The notes beneath the pieces were generated by a model, which was not told where the DNA came from, ran no database searches, and saw only the letters and a list, made by a program, of their open reading frames with translations. Positions 54,001 to 64,000 of a stretch of 64,000 bases of DNA are shown piece by piece (position 1 is the first letter of the stretch; each line of letters starts with the position of its first letter). A program made the translations under genes and the position numbers. The stretch covers positions 17,536,167-17,600,166 of the forward strand of contig NC_058043.1 of assembly GCF_020085105.1 (NCBI RefSeq). Direction: 5' to 3'. The stretch comes from Siniperca chuatsi (taxonomy: Eukaryota; Chordata; Actinopteri; Centrarchiformes; Sinipercidae).

Positions 54001-55565
54001 TATCTCATTTGATACAAAAACTGTGTTTAACCCAGAAATACGTCACATTACTGAAGCTAAAGAAGCTCTAACTCCTGGGTGACATCAAATGGAGTTAACA
54101 TCTACATATTACATAATGCTGACATTTATAAGGCAAATTCTGATATGTGTGACTCTGATTGGACTAAATATCTTTAAAATGTTTTAGGTCAAAAATGTAT
54201 ACGTTTTGGTGATTTGGGGACTTAGTATTCTCTACCAGAATTGCATACCTGTAGACAAGGCTTTGAAACAACATTCCGATTTTTTTTTTAAAGAATAAAA
54301 TGAGTAATTTTTATATATTTAGGTTTTTAATCTTCAGAAAACTTTACCAAGTTTGCTTGATGGCTGGTCAAAAATTAGTAGTGGGTCTTTGCTGGGGGGA
54401 AGTTGGACTCATCACTTAAAATACTGGCTGTGTCCCTGGGCAAGCATAGTGTGAAGTTGAGCCTCGGCTCTTGTTGAGGAGCTTTTCTTGATTTCTGATG
54501 GCTCGATGGTGAAGTGAGCCGCTGTAGGTTGATGGAGGCCTGGCAGGAGTCGTTAGAGTATTTTATGCAGAGCGTGGTGGTGGCGGGGTGTCAGCTTCGG
54601 CCGTTGCTTGTCTAGTGGGGGGTCAGGAAGGGGGTATAGGGGTAGTGAGATTAAAAATCTGTCCCTCCCTTTGCAATGCATAGCCTCCACCCCCCAACCA
54701 GTCGTCAGGCTCGATTCAGGCAGCAGTTGAGTGTGTTTCACCTTTCATCCCTGGTTAATTCAACCGGGCCGCTCCGCAGCCACATTTAACAGCGTCCCTT
54801 TTGATCACTAGGACTTGAGATTCCAGCTTTTAAATTAAATCGACACCAAACAGAGTGCACTTAGTTTTAATGAAGGAGACATCTGATAAGCTTGATCTAA
54901 CAGATATGAGACTATTTTAAACACTGCCAGAGCACTGAGCCACAGAGCTCCATCATCATGATAAACTTCTGCTCTCTCGCTCTTTAACCCACATCAGCCC
55001 TCATTAGTGTCTGTCCAGAACTGATTTTTTCTTTCTTTCTTCTTTCCTGGAGTGTTAATTGAACCTCAGCTTGCTGACTGGTATGAAGGTGGGGATTAAG
55101 CCTGTTGTCCTGCTGGGTGCTTTCTGTTCCTGTATGTCCACCTGAGGTCCATTCCCATGAAATCACAAAGATCCCAGGCCAACAGAGCGTAAAATAAAAA
55201 AAGACTTTGATTGGCTTTAGTTTGGCATGCGAGCCAATTTATTATCATATTTTGGCATTTTACTCAATGACCCTCCATGGGAATAGTCTGTATTTCACAA
55301 ATATTACACAAGCAACACCTTTCTTTTGTTTTAAGTTACAGTGTGTGTTGGAACCGTTGTGGCTCCAGTTGTCTTCTGTAGTTTTAAACAAGTGTTTTGT
55401 TCTCGTCCGATTTCACACTTCACTCCCAGCACCTGTAAGGTTTAGTCTCAAACTGGCCATAAACATGTCAAGGTGACGACAACTGAGCTGCTGATCTCTG
55501 ACTGTGGAGGGCAAAAAGCTTCAGAAGGAACAAGTGAAATGTAATAAATTAGTCAGGGTCACACA

Positions 55566-55568
<3 letters not shown>

Positions 55569-55597
<29 letters not shown>
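55569..55597. repeat. (CA)14 microsatellite
   Basis: 29 bases of CA with an imperfect CACACTCACACTC lead-in. Confidence 0.85.
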
Positions 55598-55598
<1 letters not shown>

Positions 55599-56231
55599 CA
55601 GCAGAGCCGCAGTAATTAATGTATGTGATTCAAGGCTGTTCCAAGGGCAGAGTATTTAATTCTAATTGAATTAAACTGTGTCCTGTTGTTGGCCCCAGAG
55701 GGACTGTACTCTCAGGTCGTGGCTCTGTGGTTTGTTAGGTTGGTGTGTGGTGTGGATGTGTTGTCTCTCTGTGATCTTGTGTGGACTTAGTGGTGTGGTG
55801 TTTGTCAACAATATGCAAATACGACACTTCTGACAGTAGTTTCACACTGTATTTGCTTGTTAACAGTGGTTTCTACTGTTAATACCTACTGCAGAGGCCT
55901 GGCAGAGACAGCTGCTCTCCCACTTCAAAGCCGCATTCATCAAACTACTATACAAGTGAAATTTTGGATTTAAGTGAAAAATAAAAGTAAAAATAGTTCA
56001 ACTTTTACTCCCACTCACAAACACAAAATGTATCAAATGCCTTATGTCTTTAAAATGCTCTTAAATTTAAGAGAGCTCAGGAAGTTTCTTAAGTTGGTTA
56101 AAACTAGATTCTAGATGATTGCAGTACATAAACAGAGATGAGTGACAAGTGAAAATCACTTGTCATGATGAATAAAATGTTTTCTGAAGCAATATGTATA
56201 CTGTATTTCAGAATAAGGTAGTTTTAGCCTA

Positions 56232-56735
56232 CAGTGGTGTGCAAAAGTGTTTGCCCCCTTCCTGATTTCTTATTTTTTTGCATGTTTGTCACACTTAAAT
56301 GTTTCAGATCATCAAACAAATGTAAATATGAGTCAAAGATAACACAAGTAAACATAAAATGCAGTTTTTAAATGAAGGATGTTATTATTAAGGGAAAACA
56401 AAATCCAAACCTACATGGCCTTGTGTGAAAAAGTGATTGCCCCCTAAACCTAATAACTGGTTGGGCCACCCTTAGCAGCAACAACTGCAATCAAGCGTTG
56501 TCAAGCAATCAAACTTGCAATGAGTCTTTTACAGCGCTGTGGAGGAGTTTTGGCCCACTCATCTTTGCAGAATTGTTGTAATTCAGCCACATTGGAGGGT
56601 TTTCGAGCATGAACTGCCTTTTTAAGGTCATGCCACAGCATCTCAGTAGGATTCAGGTCAGGACTTTGACTAGGCCACTCCATAGTCTTCATTTTGTTCA
56701 TCTGTGTGTTTACTTTCCTCTGATATGCAAACAAC
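56232..56735 (-). mobile_element. Truncated Tc1/mariner-type transposon
   Basis: One terminus is present, TA|CAGTGGTGTGCAAAAGTG at 56230-56249, a typical Tc1 family end next to its TA target. The opposite terminus is missing: recognisable sequence stops soon after TCTTCATTTTGTTCATC (about 56705). The transposase fragment inside reads on the minus strand toward this end. Confidence 0.8.
56450..56700 (-). pseudogene. Tc1 transposase C-terminal fragment (broken)
   Basis: The minus strand reads MEWPSQSPDLNPTEMLWHDL followed by KKAVHARKPSNVAELQQFC and the conserved RLIASL segment. This is the end of the DDE domain, including the last acidic residue within NPTE. A stop (TGA) interrupts the frame after LIASLIA, and the expected ending VVAAKGGPTSY then follows to a TAG at 56450-56452. 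The N-terminal DNA-binding part and the first two catalytic Asp residues are absent, so it cannot be active. Confidence 0.85.
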
Positions 56736-58179
56736 AAAAATAAAGCTGCATTTTATTTGCATTCACTTTCAATATATCATTATTGTCTGCAGTTGTTGTT
56801 GCCATACTGATTTCTCGTTATTATATGTTGTCTCTGATGTACCCTGTCTACCAGCAGCATAATTTCCTCCCTGCTCCAATTCAGTTTTCATTTTGTCTCC
56901 CCTCTATTTATGTATTTATATATCATACATATAGTAGACCAGAGACTTTGAAAGTCTGACACTGTAAGGAGGAGTAGGATTTTTGATTAAAAATGTGTTT
57001 TATTCTTCACTTTAGGCCAATTTTTTTTTTTTTTACCCTAAGTCATCTCTTTAGAGCATTTTTAAGTGTAATTCATAGAAGTTTGATAAATATGAGCCCA
57101 GATCTCACAGTTACATCCTGAAACAAACAAGCAAACAGAAAGCAACACTCTGCATGCTCATTTTCAAATCATAGACTCATTAAAAGCTTGTAAGTTTGCA
57201 GAGCGGCTCGCTGGTTGGAGCTGTAAAGGCTGTGAACTGCAAAGACATCCACAGGCCTTATCCCTCCAAAGTGATTTTTAATTTATGATCTCCCTATTGA
57301 TCTTGGAAATGGGACCCCGGCTTTGCACTCTTTGATGTAGTGAGCACTTGGTGCGTGCTGCACATACTGTAGTGTACTGATGCTGAACAACTAAGACAGG
57401 CTCTGCTCAACCTCATTACCTTCTTGCCCTCAACATGACACACTTCTGCAGAGAAACACACAGCTCTCTCTGAGGGAGTATCGGGCGCTCTGGATCAGAG
57501 AATTAACGTGCTTTTGTTTGACTGTGGCGTTCTTAACGTGCAACCATCACACATGTGATGAATGGCTGCTTGAGAGAGCTGCTTGAGTGCGATTATTTAT
57601 CGGCTCTCCACTGTCATGATGATAAACTGTATTTTTATAGTGTTTTTAATGTGTTTCCTCTCCTCACAATAACTGGAAGGTGTTTTCATTGGCTCAGTGT
57701 TTAACCTGCACATTAGGAGGCGGAGCAGCCAGGTTTCAGCTAACCTGCTGAAGTACCTCTGAGCAAGACACTGAGTCAATAACAGCTACAGTGTTGATAT
57801 AATGCGAATATGTGTGTATGTTAACCCCCTGGAGAAGGAGATTTTGAAGAACTCATTTTGCAGTTTTGCACTAAATTAGCAATTTGTTCACCACCTAAAG
57901 ACTGCCTCAGACCTACAGGGTACGGCTGTTAAAAGTTTGGAGTCTGTAGTTATAACAGCTTTTCTTTTTATGTCGACCATATATTAACAGATTGCATTTT
58001 TTTCACAAGTTGTTTTTCACAAGTGTAAACAGAGCCAATGTCTCACATTTTATTCACAGACTTCAATGTGATGTTATTTTAAATATCAGATGTTACACTT
58101 GACAAGGTGTCTGCAGGTTTCTTCAAGTTTAGTAATGTTATACAACAAGTCTGCAGCCATGCTAGCGGCTCTGTGAACA

Positions 58180-58320
58180 CTGTATTTAGGCACTGCGGTG
58201 CTTTTGAGCTACATGCTAACGTCAGCATGCTAACATGCTTATGTTTAGCAGGTATAAAGTTTACTTTCACGCATCATAGTTTTTCATGTTAGCATGCTAA
58301 CATTTGCTAACCAGCACTAA
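58180..58320. repeat. Fragment of the GTTAGCATGCTAACAT dispersed repeat (inverse of 16750-16870)
   Basis: Contains CAGCATGCTAACATGCTTAT, TTTAGCAGGTATAAAGTTTA and ATGTTAGCATGCTAACATTT, matching in inverse the tail of the repeat at 16325-16870. Confidence 0.55.
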
Positions 58321-60835
58321 AAAACATGAATAATAGTCTGTGTGTTAACATAAAACCAAATGGTCGAATGAAACAGGCACTGCGAGGTGTAAATAATAGA
58401 AGCCTGGCTTAAACTCCGCCGTTTGTTGTTCTTCTTGTCTGGGTATTTAATTCATCACTACATCGGCTCGTACAGTCCTTTACACACATTATGATGAAGA
58501 AGTTATATACATACTGTATATTTATCAGTAGCCTGGTACATTGCTTGTTTATGTCACAACTCATAAACTGTCATGGAACTTGAATTTACTGCTGTTTTTC
58601 AACCACTTTCTCAGTCATTTGAATGCAGCTTTCTGCTTTTAGGTGATGAGGGCCACTTTAAAGCACCATCAGTTTCGCTCTCTGTGAGGCTGGAAGCAGA
58701 AACCTGCACTGATGCAGTATTCAGTTCTTATCTTTAGAGGAGGTGCAGGTTCAGCCCTCTAACCTTCAGTCCTTTGAAGATGACGCTGTGTCCTTCAGTA
58801 GCTTATGTGTCCACATAGTCGTGGTTTTCACATCAGACTTACAGCATTTCTAGCTTGTTGTCCCCTCTGTCTATTTCCTGTATTCTTTTCTCTTTCTGTC
58901 TTCAATATACACAGACAAAAAGCTAAGAAATCCCAATATAATCTTTAAACGGAGAGAGAAGAGCATAAATAATTAATAATAAGTCATTTCACCAGCACAG
59001 GCGAAGCTCTGAGGGAGAGAGTCTGGGTTACTGTCATGCTGTTGTGGGTGATGTCTCTGTTGTCAGTAATTTGGTCACACAGTCCTTCTGATCTTTATCC
59101 ACCATGACTTTGTTGACATTTTCTGGGATACAACTGGGAGATTTGATGGCAACTTTGTGGTCTAATTAGGCCAGTCTCACCGATTTGTTCTTTCTGTCTC
59201 TGTCTCTCTCTCAGCAGTTTATTCCAGCAGCTAAGATCCCTAGTAGGCTTAAAACAGAAATCCATATATCTTGGTTTGATAATATGTTTCTTTATATAAC
59301 ACTCCATCCTAAATACTCTCTGTGTTCATATAACATTGTGTCAGTGGAGTATTTGTCGTTTTTAATTCTCTTGATGTTTGAAACTGGGCTTCATTAATAT
59401 TTCAGAGATAAAAAGCTGTACACCTCCCCTCCCCAACCTCCTAGCTGATAATTTATGTTTTCTGTGTGGAGGCCTGAACCTACAGTCAGACATGGCCTTT
59501 GTGTGTCTCTGAGAGACTTTTCTCTGTAAATCATAATGAGTCAGCTTGTGCATATGCCTCAGTTTATCATGAGAGATATCTTGTAAGATTTCTTGGCTAT
59601 GTTGATCTGCCTGATTTTATATTAAGAAAATGAGCAATAACCTTCAGAATATTTGGTTAACATGCCAGATTCAGTTTAACAAAGAGTGCTTTCACGTGCA
59701 GGTGGAAACAATCGACCCACAGCCTTGAAAACACAAAAACAGCTTTGTTTTTGTGTATTTGGTGTTGCCTTTTTGATGAAGTTTAAATCAATGGATTTAA
59801 AAGCATAAAACTCAGCAAAATCAGTGAATTACAAGGTTTTCAAATGACAACATTGATCCCATCTTTAATACAGACTCTGTAATTTTAATTTTAATGTCAT
59901 GAAGCTTCACTGTTTTCCTGACCATTTTTGTGATTCTGTGATGACTAAACCTCCACTGCTTCAATGTACACCCTCTGCTCTGCTTGTATTGACGTATGGA
60001 TCACCACCTCTCCACGCACACATACACACAAACACACACAATGCTGTACACAACCTTGGCAGTCCTGCAGCCAGTGTGTGTTTAATCTTTTCCCTGGCGC
60101 CACTTCCTAGCTGAGAGCATTCCTGGCACCCAGAGGCCCAGAGGGGGTCGAACTCTGGGCTGAAAGCAGTGTCACACTTCAGACCTGGCACCTTGTCTCG
60201 TTACCAACTAAGCATCCCTCTTTTCTTCCTTTTTGGCCCAAAACGGGCCGCTTACCCTCCATTCCTGAGCGGAGGATCCTTCCATGGAGAATGACCTCTT
60301 TGAAGGATGGTCTGGTTCCTTTCAGGGGAGATTCTCCTCGCGCTCAGTTTCCCAGCGCTGCGTCTATATCTGGAGCTCTGCCCGAGCTTCCATCCAAGAA
60401 TGTGAATTGGCAGAGGACATAATTAAGGCGATGTCTGTCCTTATACATGGCCTAACCTTTAAGAGCCTCTGTTTACTGAGAGCTGTGTTTTTTTCTGGCT
60501 ACTGTTGCAGCAGAGTATCAGTTCTAATATGACTTAAATGGATGAAGAGAAAATAGTTTTTCTGTGTTTGGCTAAGGTAGAAAGTAGATTGTTGTTCGGT
60601 AGTTTCTATCAGGTTAGAAAGGATTTCAGTCTACAGTAAGTAAAATGTTACTCTCACAACGCTGTCAAAGTGTAATAACGCCACTGCTTTGCTGTACAGT
60701 TCCTAATATTGTGTTTGTTTCCCATGAGGCTTGGCAATTGAAATACTCCTCTGTCTAAAACCTGGAATCATAACCGTCAACTTTTCACTGATAGATTGTA
60801 AAAGCCTGTAGAACTGACCTTGATTGTCATAAGTC

Positions 60836-60836
<1 letters not shown>

Positions 60837-60887
<51 letters not shown>
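60837..60887. repeat. (TG)25 microsatellite
   Basis: 51 bases of TG in celsr2 intron 1. Confidence 0.9.
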
Positions 60888-60889
<2 letters not shown>

Positions 60890-60999
60890 CTAGCTGCAGT
60901 GTTTTTCTTACTGTGACTGATGAAGACTACTCCGATTTGTTTTTAAATTTCACTATAAAGAATTTTTTGATTAAACTGAATATCTTTGGGTTCATCAAC

Positions 61000-61206
61000 T
61001 TTGGCTGTAGGAAATTGTGATGGGCATTTTTCACTATATTTCTAGACCAAACGATTAATTGACTAATCTAGAAAATAATAAGCACATTAATCCATAATTA
61101 ACTTAGTTAAAGAGTTGTAAATAGTGCGTAGACAGTCAAGGAATCAGTTGTCATTTTGACAAACATTTGCTGGTTCCAGCCTCCACTTGTCATTTTAAAA
61201 ATCAAT

Positions 61207-61294
<88 letters not shown>

Positions 61295-61381
61295 TATATA
61301 AGTTTTTAGACTGTTGCGCTGACAAACCAAGCTATTTAAAGACATCACCTTGGGCTCTGGGAAATTGTAATGGGCATTTTT
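61000..61381. repeat. Duplicated repeat phrase around a TA tract
   Basis: GGAAATTGTGATGGGCATTTTTCA at 61009 recurs with one change at 61359. The first is followed by ACCAAACGATTAATTGACTA, typical of a teleost repeat. The duplicated phrases bracket the TA tract at 61210-61292. Confidence 0.5.
61210..61292. repeat. (TA)41 tract
   Basis: 83 bases of perfect alternating TA, self-complementary and able to extrude as a cruciform. Confidence 0.95.
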
Positions 61382-61679
61382 CAGTGGTTACCAACCTTTT
61401 TGCCAACCCCAAAACCTTAAAATAAAGTCTGTCTACTTGCCACCCCTCGTCACTAGTCATGTCACACCAAAGAGTGATTTCCCCCTCTCAGATTGTGTTG
61501 ATTGGATCATTTTTAGATGCCTGAAGAGGTTAAACTATCCAGCATTTCATTAAAAAAAACAAAGATTAGAGAAAAGTCAGAAAAAATTTAAATAATTTTG
61601 TGAAGCAGAACTGTTTCATTCTTTTGTATCATCTCAGGACCGCTTGGAAGGTTTTTGACCCCCAGGTTGGGAACTGCTG
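61382..61679. mobile_element. hAT-like MITE (CAGTGGTTACCAACC ends)
   Basis: Left end CAGTGGTTACCAACCTTTTT; right end CCCAGGTTGGGAACTGCTG, inverted copies with a few mismatches. No clean target duplication. Related in its ends to the element at 51034. Confidence 0.55.
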
Positions 61680-64000
61680 CCTTAAAGGTGGGATATGCCA
61701 TTCTGGAGAAATCCAACTCCATGACAAATACCATGATATAGAGCAAAGAACGACAGCAAGTAATGTAACTAACGTTAGCTAGGTTGTGGGTTAGCAAACT
61801 ACAGTGTCGCTACGGTTGCTGCTGCGAAAGCTAACAGCCAGAGAGGACGAGACGGTTTACCAGAGCAGCACAGCAGCTCCAGACAGCGACACACAATTCT
61901 CCTGCTACTATAGCTAACATCGCAACAACAGCATATCTTGGCAAACTAGACAGTAAGCTGAATATTTGTGGGCAAGGAATTTAACGTTACCTGACACACA
62001 AATCATGGCTGGAATAGTGTTGTGTGGCTCGGTCCGAGCGACTTTGTTTATTTCCCATTTACAGAGCCAGGGCTGTGTAAGCAATCAGCAGATTAACTGA
62101 TGATGAAAACAATCATCAGTTGCATCTCAAATTTGTCCTCTCTTGGAAAGTGTAGAGCCTGAACTATGAACTGTTCTGCCTTTGTCGTGGCTTCCTGTTA
62201 TGTTCTCCCCTTTTATATGTGAATGTTTCCTTGTGTACACAGGTGTGTGTTTGTGTGTGTTTACAGTAAAGTGTGAATTAGAGGAGCGACCTTGCTTGTC
62301 TCTGTCTTTCCCCACTTCCTCTGCTAAGGCCCCGTATTATTACAGTGCTGGAAGCGCTTGACTGAAAGCAGAAGGATTAAAGCCGTGTCAAACATGCTTC
62401 TCTGTCTCACTTCCTCTATGACCCCCTCTTTTTCCTTCCCCCTCCCTTGGCATTCTGTGTTTAAACTTGCCCAGTGCCAAAACAGGGATCTGGTAACTTT
62501 GGGCAGTGCTGTTTGTTTGTGTGAGTTCAGCTCGCAGATTCAGCTCTCTGGCCGGCGTCCAGACGCCGAAAATACAAAGTGTCCCATTGATTATTTTGGA
62601 GGGAGAGGCCGAGGCTTGTTTTCATGACACATTTGATTTTGATTAAGCCTGTTTTGTGTTTTCTCTTGAGGCTACAGAAACCTGCAGACCAGCGGTGAGA
62701 TAGGCAAAATGATAGTGGTCTCTTTCCATGTAACTTTTGAGAAACAAATCATAATCTTCCTCTTACAAATGAAAAGTTGAAAATTCTAATCAATAAAAAG
62801 CACCATTCCTCAGTTCGATACACTCAGGGGCATATGGAGGCATATGTTAGCAAACTTTAGCTAGATATTTATGTGTACAGTAACTGACATTACTGAGTCA
62901 GTACATTGACTTTATGACTCTTTTATAGGAAATGAAAGCAAATTCAAATTTTGCTGTGTTTATTTATCCAGTATTTACCAGTTGCTGCTACCATTGCTGC
63001 AGTTCAGTTAAAGTTATAAGGGCTAGCTTTAAAAACACAATGATTTACTAAATACACATCTGAAAACAAAAAAGTTACAGAGTCTTTGTTTTGAAACATT
63101 AATAACATCTGGAGTTTTTCTGTCTTAACATCACATATAGTCCATGTTTTGACAAGGTGAGTGAGCTCAGCCATATCATAAATTTTGCTGTTTGATGCTT
63201 AAAATGAAAATTTTATGTTTAAAAGATGCCCTTAAATGGATGTACTTTCCCTACTGCCATTGTTTGTTTGATTTTGTTTTTTTTGTAGTGCTAACAGCGG
63301 CACCAAAAGGGCTAAGAAGCACAATTTTAGTTTCCTTTATTTTTTATTGTTTGCAGGTATGATAAGCAAAAGAAAGATGTTTGTAAACAACTTAATGTAC
63401 TTGGACCTTTTAAAATGGCCTATGTTAGCCTATTTTATGATTAGCAAATGTCAGAGAATTTATATCTCGCCAGTAAAGTAGTAAAAGTCTGTTCAAATGA
63501 GTACATTTACTGTCTATAAAGAGAAACCTTAAGGTGATAATGCCACAGACGAGATAAACGTATGATTACTCATGTAGTGAGACATCAGTCAGTAAACATC
63601 TAAACTGGTTCCAAATTGTAAAGAAATATTCAACAACTGGATTTGAAATAAATTGGGATACGATTTCAGGTAATGGGAAGCACAATTTTAGACAGACGCA
63701 ATGCAAACTGTTTGTTGTTGCTATCACCGGGCAGAGAGCTGAATAATCCAGGTTAAGTTGTACATTTGTTGCAGACTGTCTCTATCTGCTGGATTTAGAG
63801 CAACCATGAAGCTGTAACTGACTCAGATCCATAGGTTTTGTGCTTGTTAGCAACTTACAGAACTGCCCTTTGTGTTCTTTGTGATTGGAAGGTTTAGGAT
63901 CAAGTCTGTTTTCATTATAATTTTACTCCTCAGTGAGCAGGGCTCTGATTGCTCCTGTCAGTGACTTTCAGCTGATAAGCAGTTTTCCGTTTATTGAAAA

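Larger units (their letters stand above)
45294..64000. other. celsr2 intron 1 (runs off the right edge)
   Basis: Starts GTGAGA. No frame in the remaining 18.7 kb resembles the expected celsr2 exon 2 (SDG...TITDEMLT-type sequence), so exon 2 is outside. Contents: microsatellites, a hAT-like MITE at 51034, a dispersed repeat at 53762, a Tc1 remnant at 56232, a repeat fragment at 58180 and repeats around 61000-61700. The stretches 46-51 kb, 54.1-56.2 kb and 62-64 kb show nothing I can name. Confidence 0.75.

Noticed and set aside
61210-61292. TA tract considered as part of a CRISPR-like or origin-like array
   Set aside because: A pure dinucleotide run with no spacers or unit structure, in a vertebrate genome.

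Overview
This window is vertebrate nuclear DNA, most probably from a ray-finned (teleost) fish. Genes are split by long introns with GT/AG borders. The AT-rich intergenic DNA is full of long CA/TG microsatellites and of short DNA transposons and dispersed repeats of teleost type (hAT-like MITEs, a Tc1 remnant, several 200-600 bp repeats). No bacterial, viral or CRISPR feature was seen.

Four protein genes can be reconstructed exon by exon. On the minus strand lie nbl1 (DAN-family BMP antagonist; coding exons 9433-9605, 7866-7977, 5373-5654, with a likely noncoding first exon ending at 10866) and micos10 (MICOS inner-membrane subunit; coding exons 19191-19251, 14846-14893, 14645-14754, 14550-14558). 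On the plus strand lie capzb (actin capping protein beta; ATG at 21717, last coding exon ending at 37265) and the giant first exon of celsr2 (Flamingo-type cadherin receptor; 41759-45293). The rest of celsr2 lies beyond the right edge, so about 18.7 kb at the right end is its first intron.

Region by region: 1-5 kb is intergenic with a clean hAT-type MITE and repeats; 5-11.3 kb is nbl1; 11.3-14.4 kb is intergenic with a second MITE copy and a 103 bp CA tract; 14.4-19.3 kb is micos10; 19.3-21.4 kb separates two divergent promoters; 21.4-38.3 kb is capzb; 38.3-41.4 kb is intergenic with a hairpin element and a third MITE copy; 41.4-64 kb is the 5' part of celsr2. The order nbl1 / micos10 / capzb, with micos10 and capzb head to head, matches human 1p36.13 as I know it. 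celsr2 next to them does not, since human CELSR2 is at 1p13.3. The four genes do not form a pathway: they act in BMP signalling, mitochondrial cristae, actin capping and planar polarity.

The observations most worth checking are: a family of hairpin-forming insertions, three copies, each flanked by its own perfect 13-bp target-site duplication; a run of about 45 TG units ending five bases before the 3' splice site of the last nbl1 exon; the alternative C-terminal exons of capzb; and a 57-codon leucine-rich uORF on the celsr2 leader. I found no convincing new multi-gene system.
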